A stretch of DNA of 50,656 bases, taken from the NCBI GenBank assembly GCA_046732255.1, contig JBKPMR010000007.1:1-50656 (forward strand), in the 5' to 3' direction. Below, piece by piece: positions 23,616 to 30,912 of the stretch. The DNA comes from DATBLE01 sp046732255. GTDB lineage: Bacteria > Actinomycetota > Thermoleophilia > Gaiellales > Gaiellaceae. Position 1 is the stretch's first letter; every line of letters begins with the position of its first letter. The notes beneath the pieces are model-generated. The model worked only from the letters and a program-made list of their open reading frames with translations. It did not search any database and was not told where the DNA came from. A program made the translations under genes and the position numbers.

Positions 23616-24816
23616 AAAGCTGCCACGAGCCGCCGCGCAGAACCGAAACCCGCTCCCCCTCGCGCGTAATCCCCGTGACGGCGACCTCGTCGCTGCCGAT
23701 CATGAAGTCGATGTGGATCGAGCTGCGGTTCCGGCGGCGGCGGTCCTCCTCCGACAGCCCCTCGGGAGAACCGTCGCCGAGTGCGATGTGACTGGCGGCG
23801 TTCTCGTCGAGCAGCGTGTCGTAGAAGACGGTGCCGAGCCGGCCGACGCGGCCCTCACGGTCGACCAGTGCGACCTCGCCGAGCCGGCAGGCACCCTCGT
23901 CGAAGGCCGCCCGCCCGCGCATCACCGCGGCGCCCTGCTCGGCGTCGATCTGCACGGCGCGTCCGCCTTCGAATCGCACCCGGAGGCCGCGGATGATCGT
24001 GCCGTCGCCGAGCACGAGCGGCTTGGTCGAACGGACGTGGCCGTCGGCGCGCTCCGGGTCCGGAGTCGCGTAGACCTCTTCCGTCGGCAGGTTGGCGAGG
24101 TGCTCGATCCCGTCGACGGTCACATCGCGAGCGGCGTGGAACGTGGAGGTCGGGAGCAGCCCGATCGTCAGATCGGTCCCAGGCCCTTCGAAGTGGAGCG
24201 CGTCGAAGCGCCTCTCGTTCAGCCGGGCGGCCGCCTCCGCAAGCGCGTCTGCCCGCTCGTCCCAGGCCGCGAGCGGGTCGGGCTCGTCGAGCCTGCAGAC
24301 GTGGGCGATCTCCTCCCAGAGGCGCTCGAGCGCCTGCTCCGGCGGGAGGTCGGCGTGAGCGAGTTGAGCCCACGGCAGTGTCGGGCACGGGATCACCGTC
24401 CAGTTGGTCGTCCGCTCCGAGATCACGTCCAGGATCTCCTTCACGAAGGGGAGCTGGTCGCGGCCCGACCGGTCCTGGTCGAGGTCGTCGAGCAGGCCCG
24501 CCGTCGTCGGGCCGGAAAGGGAGATGCGGGCGGCGCGCTCGGTTCCGAGCGCGTGCATCCGGTAGCTGTACCAGGACGGCACGAAGTCGAGCGTGTTCGT
24601 CGGCGCGTGCGCAATGCGGGCTCTCTTCACGTACGGGTCGAAGTACTGAACGTCGACGAACACCGCCCCCCGCCGGTACGACCTATCCGCGATCGCCCGC
24701 GCGAGCTCGAACTGGCCGTGGTCGGCGGCGATGGTGACGATCTGTCCGGGCTGGACGTTGGCGCCGAGCGTGACCGCGAGGTCGGCGAGTCGGGGGAGGA
24801 GCGAGTTCCTGCCCAC
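23614..24816 (-). CDS. M29-family metallo-aminopeptidase
   Basis: A 400-residue thermophilic-type aminopeptidase (aminopeptidase T/PepS family) with a two-metal site. Metal-binding stretches are NLPTEEVYATPD (Glu), LGEVALVD (Glu), NAASHIALG (His) and SSIHIDFMIGS (His and Asp). Length and motif order match the family. It removes N-terminal residues from peptides in the cytosol. GTG at 24816. The stop codon lies within the 31-nt palindrome shared with the SDR gene. Confidence 0.93.
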   Translation of the reverse strand: MGRNSLLPRLADLAVTLGANVQPGQIVTIAADHGQFELARAIADRSYRRGAVFVDVQYFDPYVKRARIAHAPTNTLDFVPSWYSYRMHALGTERAARISLSGPTTAGLLDDLDQDRSGRDQLPFVKEILDVISERTTNWTVIPCPTLPWAQLAHADLPPEQALERLWEEIAHVCRLDEPDPLAAWDERADALAEAAARLNERRFDALHFEGPGTDLTIGLLPTSTFHAARDVTVDGIEHLANLPTEEVYATPDPERADGHVRSTKPLVLGDGTIIRGLRVRFEGGRAVQIDAEQGAAVMRGRAAFDEGACRLGEVALVDREGRVGRLGTVFYDTLLDENAASHIALGDGSPEGLSEEDRRRRNRSSIHIDFMIGSDEVAVTGITREGERVSVLRGGSWQL

Positions 24817-24826
24817 GCGCGTGAGT

Positions 24827-25531
24827 CTATGCAGCTGCCCGCGGCTTGACCGCCAGGTACCAGCCGACGGTCGCCGTCGGGGACGACGGGGCGAGTGCCT
24901 CCGCGCGGTCGCGGGCCTCGCCCTGGCAGTCGGCGAGATCGAGGTACCAGGTCAGGTTTCGCTGCTCCTCCTTGAAAGCCGTCCGGAGGACCACCAGCCC
25001 GTTGGCCTCGAGGAGGGCCCGGTGGTCGATGTCGGGCAGCAGCCGCTGGTGCTCCGGGTCACGGGCGCGCTCGAACTGGTCGATCTGTACGGCCACCAAC
25101 GGGTCGGCCGACGCGATCTGGTCGATCACGAGCACGTTGCCGCCGAACCGAACGGCGTGCGCGAGCGAGGCGACGACCATCTCGGGCCGGTGGACGTGGT
25201 GGAGCACGCGCGAGCATCCGGCGAGGTCGAACGTGCCCGGTGGGAGATCGAGCTTGGTCGCGTCCCCCTCGAGGAAGCTGACGTTCGGGAACGGCCCGCC
25301 GCGCCGGCGGCCCTCCTCGAGCAACGCCGGCGCGTTGTCGACGCCGAGGACGTCCGCGACGAAGGGCGCCAGCGCAAATGCGAGGGCGCCGGTCCCGGTC
25401 CCGAGGTCGAGCACGTGCTCGTCGCCCTGCGGCTGGACGAAGTCGCGCACGGCCTCCCTGAACGCCTCGCGGCGACTCTCTTCCAGCTCACCGAGTCGGA
25501 CAGCGGTCCTACTCCAGCGATCGTCGGACAA
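24827..25531 (-). CDS. Class I SAM-dependent methyltransferase
   Basis: A 234-residue Rossmann-fold methyltransferase resembling the UbiE/ArsM-like group. Motif I is VLDLGTGTGALAFALA, the acidic residue of strand 2 is in VLGVDNAP, GDATKLDLPPGTFD forms the SAM-adenine loop, and SRVLHHVHRPEMV follows. Methyl acceptor unknown. TTG start at 25531, 23 nt inside the end of the CCA-adding enzyme gene, so translation is probably coupled. Confidence 0.82.
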   Translation of the reverse strand: MSDDRWSRTAVRLGELEESRREAFREAVRDFVQPQGDEHVLDLGTGTGALAFALAPFVADVLGVDNAPALLEEGRRRGGPFPNVSFLEGDATKLDLPPGTFDLAGCSRVLHHVHRPEMVVASLAHAVRFGGNVLVIDQIASADPLVAVQIDQFERARDPEHQRLLPDIDHRALLEANGLVVLRTAFKEEQRNLTWYLDLADCQGEARDRAEALAPSSPTATVGWYLAVKPRAAA

Positions 25532-26579
25532 GCTCCAGCGCCTCCTCCTTCGTCGTGATCGTGCCTGCCGCGCGCTCTTCGGCGATCAGCTCGAGCAGCC
25601 TGCCGACCTCCGGGCCGGGCGCAATGCCGAGCTCGTCGCCGCGCAGGAGCGGCTCGGCCGGCTCGGTCGCCCGGGCGTGCTCGACCGCGCCTGCGAGATT
25701 GGACGCTCCGAGGAAGGCCAGCGCCTCGAGCGCATACGGCTCGGTCGCCCGGCGGAAGCGGTGGATCGCGCGTGGCGAGTCGTCCGCCGGCGGCTCGGCG
25801 CGGAGCAGAACGCCCACGAAACGGCGCAAGTCGCCGGGGATGGGCAACCGCCGCAGGTTCTCGCCGAACGTGACCGTCAGCCTGAACCATGGCGAGTCGA
25901 AGGCGCGGAGCCGATGGTCGACCCGGCCGCCCAGCGGCTCGAGCAGGCCGAGCTCGGCCAGGCGCTCGATACCTGCTGGTCCGAGCCGCCGCAGCTCGTC
26001 GAGGATGCGCTCGCCGGCGACGCGCGTGACCAGCTCCGCCTTCGCTCGCGTGAGCGCCTCTGCGACCGGATCGAGGCGGAACCCGAGCTCTTCCTCGAGC
26101 CGGACGCCGCGCAGGAGCCGGAGCGGGTCGTCGTCGAACGCCCGGTCGGAGACGAGACGCAGCAGGCGGCGCTCGACATCGGCCCGGCCGGCGAACGGGT
26201 CGACGTAAACCCCTCCGGCAACCGGCAGCGCGATTGCGTTGGCGGTGAAGTCGCGCTCGGCGAGATCCGTCTCGATCGTGTCTCCCCGGAGAGGCGAGAA
26301 GTCGACTGTCCGGCATTGATGAGCACAGTGACGGACAGGTCTTGCAGACCTGTCCCCGGTTCGTTTGAGTACCACACGCCAGGCGCCAAAGCGCTCGTTG
26401 AGCGGGAACACGGCGTCGCCCGTGCGTGCCCGCAGCGCCCTCGCCGCGCGCTCCGGGTCCCGGCAGGAGACGTCCAGATCGTACGCCGGCCGGCCGAGCA
26501 GCTCGTCACGCACGGCCCCGCCCACGACCCAGGCCTCCTCGCCGTCGAAGACCTCCTTGATGACGTCGAGGCTAAGCAC
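25509..26579 (-). CDS. CCA-adding / poly(A) polymerase-type tRNA nucleotidyltransferase with an in-frame repeat insert
   Basis: A 356-residue class II nucleotidyltransferase. Motif A is VVGGAVRDELLGRPAYDLDV (residues 18-37, with the catalytic Asp pair), the ERDFTANAIA motif is at 108-117, and the RLLRGVRL-type motif follows. Between them, residues about 73-89 (RTGDRSARPVRHCAHQC) are encoded by repeat R2, while relatives have only a few residues there. The frame stays open on both sides. It probably completes tRNA 3' ends, as both tRNAs here lack CCA. GTG start at 26579, overlapping alr by 8 nt. Confidence 0.9.
   Translation of the reverse strand: MLSLDVIKEVFDGEEAWVVGGAVRDELLGRPAYDLDVSCRDPERAARALRARTGDAVFPLNERFGAWRVVLKRTGDRSARPVRHCAHQCRTVDFSPLRGDTIETDLAERDFTANAIALPVAGGVYVDPFAGRADVERRLLRLVSDRAFDDDPLRLLRGVRLEEELGFRLDPVAEALTRAKAELVTRVAGERILDELRRLGPAGIERLAELGLLEPLGGRVDHRLRAFDSPWFRLTVTFGENLRRLPIPGDLRRFVGVLLRAEPPADDSPRAIHRFRRATEPYALEALAFLGASNLAGAVEHARATEPAEPLLRGDELGIAPGPEVGRLLELIAEERAAGTITTKEEALELVRRSLE
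26317..26363 (+). repeat. 47-nt palindromic repeat, copy R2, inside the CCA-adding enzyme gene
   Basis: TGATGAGCACAGTGAC at the left and CCCCGGTTCG at the right match the family ends. The hairpin is GGACAGGTCT (26333-26342), loop TGC, AGACCTGTCC (26346-26355). It lies antisense to the gene and contributes about 17 codons without a stop or frameshift. Confidence 0.88.
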
Positions 26580-27594
26580 CGACCACGCTCCGACGGGCGC
26601 GCGGCGGTCCGGCCTCGATGCCGCAGACGAGCTCGTAGCCGATCGTCCCGGCGACGCGGGCGTGGTCGTCGGCGAGGACGCCGTCCCCGATCAGCGTCAC
26701 GGGCGTGCCGACGGGAAGCGGCTCGGCAAGCTCGACGGCGAACGAGTCCATCGAGACCGTCCCGACGACCGGTCGCAGCTCATCCCCGATACGGACGCGC
26801 GCGCCAGTCAGGTCGCGCCTGAAGCCGTCCCCGTATCCGACGGGGACGAGCCCGATCCAGGTCGCGCGCTCGGCGACATACCGGCGTCCGTAGCCCGTAC
26901 TCTCTCCGCCCTCGAGGCGCTTGACCTGCGCGAGCTCGCTCCGCCAGGAAAGCGCGGGTTCCAGTCCGTCGTCGGCCGGATCGCCGCCGAAGGGCGAGAG
27001 CCCGTACAGGGCGATTCCGCAGCGCGCGGCGTCGAACCGCGCGGACGGCATCCGGAGAGTGGCGGCGCTGTTCGCGATGTGCCGCGTGTAGCCCGAGTAC
27101 AGAGCGGTCGCTGCGCGAAAGCGCTCGATCTGCCGTTCCGCGAAGGCCGGGTCGCAGTCTGCGGTGGCGAGGTGCGACATGAGCCCGACGACCTCGGTCT
27201 GCGGCTTCGGCAGCTCGGAGAGGCCCCAGCGGCCCATGCCGGTGTCGAGCTTCAGGTGGACCGGTACCCCCTCCGGCAAGGGTCGATCGTCGGAGACGAC
27301 GAGCTCCAGCTTGGATTCCCGCGCGACCGCAAGCTCGTCCTCGGGGGTCGGACTGAGCACGACCAGGCGGGCGTCCGGGAACGCCGCCCGGAGCGGTAAC
27401 GACTCGGCGACGGTGGCGGTGCAAAGTGCAGTCGCGCCTGCGGCCAGTGCCGCGCGCCCGACGTCGAGCGCGCCGTGACCGTATCCGTCGGCCTTGACCA
27501 CCGCCCAGAGCTCCGCGCCGTCGAGCGCGTCGCGGAGCACGCGGGCGTTCCGGCGCACGGCCCCGAGGTCGATCGTGATCTCCGAACGAGCCAT
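26572..27594 (-). CDS. alr: Alanine racemase
   Basis: A PLP-dependent racemase of 340 residues that makes D-alanine for peptidoglycan. The PLP Lys34 is in VVKADGYGHG, KLDTGMGRWG and the IANSAATL segment follow, the catalytic Tyr lies in the GESTGYGRRY stretch, and GTVSMDSFAV ends the active-site set. ATG at 27594, 7 nt after the nnr stop; the end overlaps the CCA-adding enzyme start. Order acpS-nnr-alr on one strand is a common actinobacterial arrangement. Confidence 0.95.
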   Translation of the reverse strand: MARSEITIDLGAVRRNARVLRDALDGAELWAVVKADGYGHGALDVGRAALAAGATALCTATVAESLPLRAAFPDARLVVLSPTPEDELAVARESKLELVVSDDRPLPEGVPVHLKLDTGMGRWGLSELPKPQTEVVGLMSHLATADCDPAFAERQIERFRAATALYSGYTRHIANSAATLRMPSARFDAARCGIALYGLSPFGGDPADDGLEPALSWRSELAQVKRLEGGESTGYGRRYVAERATWIGLVPVGYGDGFRRDLTGARVRIGDELRPVVGTVSMDSFAVELAEPLPVGTPVTLIGDGVLADDHARVAGTIGYELVCGIEAGPPRARRSVVGA

Positions 27595-27601
27595 CCGGCG
27601 G

Positions 27602-28942
27602 TTACTCCAGCGCGGCCGGAAGGAGCGCGACCACGTCCGACGCGACCAGCCCCCGCGACGGCCCGAGCCGGGCGGCGACGTCGCAGGCGACGGCAGCAGC
27701 CGCCGCCGCCAGCCGCGCCTCCATCCCCTTGGCCAGGAAGGCGCCGATCACGCCGGTGAGGACGTCGCCCGTGCCGGCGGTCGCGAGCGACGGTGGGCCC
27801 AGAGCGGCCACCAGCACGCCGTTGCCCGGGGCGGCGATCAGCGCGTCCGCGCCTTTCAGGAGGCAGGCGCAGCCGAACCGCTCGACCGCCTCGGTCACCG
27901 CCGCCAGCCGGTGGGCGGCCACCCAGGCGGAATCCCGACCCAGGAGCCCGCCGAGCTCGCCCTCGTGGGGCGTCAGCACCGTCGGCGCCGACCGTTCGAA
28001 CGGCTCGAGGCCGTAGAGGGCGTCTGCGTCGACGACCGCCGGCAGGTCGGACTCCTCGAGCAGCCGGCGGACGAGCGACTGGATCTCGTCCGACCTGCCG
28101 AGGCCGGGCCCGATCGCGAGCGCATCGTGCTTCGCGACCGCGTCCTGTGCCTCCTCCAGCGGCCGCTTCACCGCCTCGACGAGACGGCCCTCGAGTATCG
28201 GCAGCGACTCGGCGGGCGCGCACACGGTGACGTAACCCGCGTCTGCGCGGAAGGCTGCGGTCGCGGTCAGGCTGACCGCGCCGGTCATACCCGGAGCACC
28301 GCCGACCACGAGCAGCGCCCCGGCCGTGTACTTCGTGTCGGAGGGGCGCTTCCGCGGGACCAGCGAGAGCACCTCCCGGGTGACCAGCCGGTGGGCCGTT
28401 TCGCGGTGGTCGAGCCCGATCTCGGCGACGACCACATCGCCGGCGTTGAAGCGGCCCGGCGCGACCTCGAGCCCGACCTTGCGGCCGTGCATCGTCACGG
28501 TCACGTCCGCCCGGACGGCCGCGCCGGCGATCTCGCCCGTGTCGGCATCGACGCCGGACGGGAGGTCGACGGCGACCACGGGGACACCGGCGCCGTTGAC
28601 CTCGTCGATCAGCCGCGCCGCCTCCGCGCGTGGCTCGCCTTTGAAGCCGGTGCCGAACAGCGCGTCGATCAGCACGTCCGCCTCCGTCCCCTCGTCCGCC
28701 CGGCGGCCGGCGGCCCGGAGGACCTCGAGCGCGATCCGCCCGTCGCCGCCGTTGGCCCCGCCGCCGCAGACGGCGCCGAACGAGCGCGCGTCCGGATATC
28801 GGCGCAGCGCCTCCTCGGCGACGGCTCGACCGGCCCGCTCCATCATCGCCGGGACGTCGTGCCCCGCCTCGGCACCCCGCATCTCCTCGGCCGTGTACAG
28901 CGACTGGAGAAACGGAGTCGGAGCCAGACTGAAGTCAGGCAC
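27602..28942 (-). CDS. nnr: Bifunctional NAD(P)H-hydrate epimerase / ADP-dependent NAD(P)H-hydrate dehydratase
   Basis: A 446-residue fusion enzyme that repairs hydrated NAD(P)H. The N-terminal epimerase (YjeF_N) shows MMERAGRAVAEE, GGGANGGDGRIA and VAVDLPSGVDADTG. The C-terminal ribokinase-like dehydratase shows GPGLG, LTPHEGELGGLLG, CLLKGADALI and the ATP-site motif TAGTGDVLTG. The open frame continues upstream but only as antisense; the GTG at 28942, 8 nt after acpS, was chosen. This start leaves a short leader before LYTAEEM, as usual for the family. Confidence 0.93.
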   Translation of the reverse strand: MPDFSLAPTPFLQSLYTAEEMRGAEAGHDVPAMMERAGRAVAEEALRRYPDARSFGAVCGGGANGGDGRIALEVLRAAGRRADEGTEADVLIDALFGTGFKGEPRAEAARLIDEVNGAGVPVVAVDLPSGVDADTGEIAGAAVRADVTVTMHGRKVGLEVAPGRFNAGDVVVAEIGLDHRETAHRLVTREVLSLVPRKRPSDTKYTAGALLVVGGAPGMTGAVSLTATAAFRADAGYVTVCAPAESLPILEGRLVEAVKRPLEEAQDAVAKHDALAIGPGLGRSDEIQSLVRRLLEESDLPAVVDADALYGLEPFERSAPTVLTPHEGELGGLLGRDSAWVAAHRLAAVTEAVERFGCACLLKGADALIAAPGNGVLVAALGPPSLATAGTGDVLTGVIGAFLAKGMEARLAAAAAAVACDVAARLGPSRGLVASDVVALLPAALE

Positions 28943-28950
28943 CGACGCTC

Positions 28951-29313
28951 CTACCGGCCGGCCACGCACACGGCGGCGGCGAGGTCGCGCGAGTGCGTCA
29001 TCGAGAGGTCGAGGCTTCCCGCCCCGACCCGCTCGGCCCAGGCGGCCACCCGTCCCGAGAGGTACACCTCCGGCTTCGGCCGGCCGGCGATCTCGACGTC
29101 GCGCCACGCAAACGCGCGCGCGACACCGAACCCGATCGCCTTCCCGACCGCCTCCTTCCCGGCGAAGCGGGCGGCGTAGTGTTGCGCCGGGTTCGGTCGC
29201 GACTCGCAGTACGCGCGCTCGGCCTCGGTGAAGCACCGCTGGCGGAACGACGGGTACCGGTCGAGCGCACGCCGGATGCGCGCGATCTCGATCAGGTCGA
29301 CACCGACGGTCAT
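28951..29313 (-). CDS. acpS: Holo-[acyl-carrier-protein] synthase
   Basis: A 120-residue phosphopantetheinyl transferase that loads the CoA-derived arm onto acyl carrier protein. It has the VGVDLIEIARI start with the Mg-binding Asp and the second motif RFAGKEAVGKAIG with its Glu and Lys; SMTHSRDLAAA follows. ATG at 29313 begins directly before the conserved start. It leads the acpS-nnr-alr-cca-methyltransferase run, after the 3' element of the HAD gene. Confidence 0.94.
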   Translation of the reverse strand: MTVGVDLIEIARIRRALDRYPSFRQRCFTEAERAYCESRPNPAQHYAARFAGKEAVGKAIGFGVARAFAWRDVEIAGRPKPEVYLSGRVAAWAERVGAGSLDLSMTHSRDLAAAVCVAGR

Positions 29314-29442
29314 CGGCCGCATCCTGGCCGATGACGGGGGAGGGGGCCCGGTGCTTCTTCGCCGGGCGTCGCCGGCTTGGCCGGTGACGCTTCCAGCCCG
29401 AGCGGAACCGGGAGGTTCCCCCATGAGAATCGGCCTCTAGAA

Positions 29443-29503
29443 GAAGGGGGTCCGTGGGGGAAACATGGTTTCCCCCACGGGAGCGAGGCGAAGCCGAGCG
29501 ACG
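29443..29503 (-). repeat. Post-stop hairpin repeat, copy U1 (after the HAD gene)
   Basis: Read on the reverse strand it follows the HAD stop codon at once: CGTCGCTC, a reduced GGC-TTC-GCC hairpin, CTCGCTC, then CCGTGGGGGAAAC (complement of 29468-29480), a 3-nt loop and GTTTCCCCCACGG (complement of 29452-29464), then CCCCCTTC. The large stem is 13 perfect base pairs. The same order occurs in U2 and U3. Confidence 0.8.
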
Positions 29504-30280
29504 TCACAGCGAGCGCTCCACCCACTCCGGCAGGAACGCGATCGAGCTGACCACCGCGTCCGGGACGATCGTCGACCGGTCGAGGTCGTCCGGACGGAAC
29601 TTGCCGGTGCGGACGAGGACCGTGCGGAGGCCGTAGCGCTGCGCCCCGGAGATGTCCGAGTCGAGGTCGTCGCCGACCATCCAGGTCAGCTCGGGCTCGG
29701 CGTCGAGCGCCTCGAGCGCCGCCTCGAAGTAGGCCGGGCTGGGCTTCCCGAGGACGGTCGCCTCCACCCCGGAGGCGTACTCCAGCCCGGCGACGAAAGC
29801 GCCCGAGTCGAGGAGGGGGCCCCGCGACGTCTGCCACCAGCGGTTCTTGTGCAGGCAGTAGAGATCCGCACCGAGCTCGAGCTCGGCGAACGCCCGGGCG
29901 AGGTTCATGTAGCTGAACACCCGCCCCGTCTCGTCGGTCTCGTCCGCGCCGCCGAGCAGGACGGCCTCCGCGCCGTCGCCGACGAGGTCGATCGCGTCCA
30001 GATCGGAGACGAGCGCAGCCATCACGAGCGCGAGCACGCGCCGGCCGGCGAGCGCGTGGGCGGCGGCAGCAGCCGTCGTCTGGAGCTCCGAGTCGTCGAG
30101 CTCGATCCCGATCTGCCGCAGCTCGTCTGCGAGTGCTCGTCGCGATCGCGTCGTGTTGTTCGTCACGAAGCGCAGCCGGTGCCCGGCCCGCCGCAGCTCG
30201 GCAACCGCCTCCCGCGCGCCGGGCAGCGGTTCCCCCGAGACGTGGAGCACTCCCTCGACGTCGAGCAGAATGGCCGCCAT
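29504..30280 (-). CDS. HAD-superfamily IIA phosphatase (NagD-like)
   Basis: A 258-residue HAD hydrolase. Motif I is ILLDVEGVLHVSG, in which the position two after the nucleophile Asp is Glu instead of the usual Asp. Motif II is FVTNNTTRSR (typical of NagD-like enzymes). Motif III is the Lys in LGKPSPAYF, and motif IV is MVGDDLDSDISGA. Substrate probably a small sugar or nucleotide phosphate, not determinable. ATG at 30280. The Glu at the acid/base position deserves attention because most active phosphatases have Asp there. Confidence 0.85.
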   Translation of the reverse strand: MAAILLDVEGVLHVSGEPLPGAREAVAELRRAGHRLRFVTNNTTRSRRALADELRQIGIELDDSELQTTAAAAAHALAGRRVLALVMAALVSDLDAIDLVGDGAEAVLLGGADETDETGRVFSYMNLARAFAELELGADLYCLHKNRWWQTSRGPLLDSGAFVAGLEYASGVEATVLGKPSPAYFEAALEALDAEPELTWMVGDDLDSDISGAQRYGLRTVLVRTGKFRPDDLDRSTIVPDAVVSSIAFLPEWVERSL

Positions 30281-30292
30281 GCCCGGCGAGTC

Positions 30293-30298
30293 TATTCT
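30293..30298 (+). promoter_or_regulatory. -10 box (TATTCT) before the ArfB-like gene
   Basis: TATTCT ends 6 nt before the GTG at 30305, close to TATAAT and at leaderless distance. It lies in the 24-nt gap between the divergent HAD and ArfB-like genes. Confidence 0.45.
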
Positions 30299-30304
30299 CA
30301 CCGC

Positions 30305-30757
30305 GTGGCTTCGCCACACGATCGAGGGCACCGGCCGCGCGAAGACAACACCGCCGCGACCGGCTTTAGCGTCACCCGCTCGGTGAGCCTGCCCGCGGAC
30401 GAGATCGAGCTGCGGTTCTCGCGCTCCAGCGGCCCGGGCGGACAGCACGCCCAGCGGACCGAGAGCCGCGTTGAGGCGGTCTTCGACGTCGAGGCCTCGT
30501 CGGCGTTGACGGACGCACAGAAGCGCCGCGTGATCGCCAAGGCGGGACCGGTGATCCGCGCAGTCGCGCAGGACGAGCGCAGCCAGTGGAGGAACCGCGA
30601 GCTGGCCGTGGAACGGCTGGTCGTGGCTCTGCGCGCGGCGCTCGCGGTGCCGCGGAAGCGACGACCGACCGCGCCGACGGCTGCCTCGCGGGAGCGGCGG
30701 CTCGATCAGAAGCGGCGCCGATCGGAGACCAAGCGCCTGCGGCGGCCACCGAGATGA
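30305..30757 (+). CDS. ArfB/YaeJ-like peptidyl-tRNA hydrolase (RF1-domain rescue factor)
   Basis: A 150-residue protein with a class I release-factor GGQ domain (SGPGGQHAQRTESRVEAVF, GGQ at 45-47) and a basic C-terminal tail (RRLDQKRRRSETKRLRRPPR). This is the pattern of ArfB, which enters the empty mRNA channel of stalled ribosomes and releases the peptide. The GTG at 30305 follows a TATTCT box; a later GTG at 30383 would give a shorter form starting next to the conserved domain. Its TGA stop is the first triplet of repeat R3. Confidence 0.88.
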   Translation: MASPHDRGHRPREDNTAATGFSVTRSVSLPADEIELRFSRSSGPGGQHAQRTESRVEAVFDVEASSALTDAQKRRVIAKAGPVIRAVAQDERSQWRNRELAVERLVVALRAALAVPRKRRPTAPTAASRERRLDQKRRRSETKRLRRPPR

Positions 30758-30829
30758 TGAGCACGGAGAGGGACAGGCAGACGATGAGCACGGAGAGGGA
30801 CAGGTCTGACAGACCTGTCCCCGGTTCCG
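30755..30829 (+). repeat. 47-nt palindromic repeat, copy R3 with a tandem half copy
   Basis: A half copy (30755-30782, TGATGAGCACGGAGAG onward) is followed at once by a full copy ending at 30829. The full copy has the most perfect hairpin of the family: GGGACAGGTCTG (30797-30808), A, CAGACCTGTCCC (30810-30821), 12 bp. The first TGA of the element is the stop codon of the ArfB-like gene. Confidence 0.88.
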
Positions 30830-30872
30830 TAAGAAATGAGTAAGAACCGGCCGTTTCCGGGAAAGGCGTCGC

Positions 30873-30902
30873 TAGTCTGTCTCGACCCCGACCCGAAGGG
30901 AG
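30873..30902 (+). promoter_or_regulatory. -10 box and RBS before the glycosidase gene
   Basis: TAGTCT at 30873-30878 is a TAnnnT box and GAAGGGAG at 30895-30902 is a good Shine-Dalgarno sequence 10 nt before the ATG at 30913. A clear -35 box was not found. Confidence 0.4.
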
Positions 30903-30912
30903 CATCAGCCCA

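Noticed and set aside
23614..26579. CCA-adding enzyme as a broken gene because of repeat R2
   Set aside because: The frame is open through the repeat and all catalytic motifs on both sides are intact.
30586..30843. Short open frame containing MSTERDRQTMSTERDR
   Set aside because: It is the translated repeat R3 plus an out-of-frame part of the ArfB-like gene, not an independent gene.
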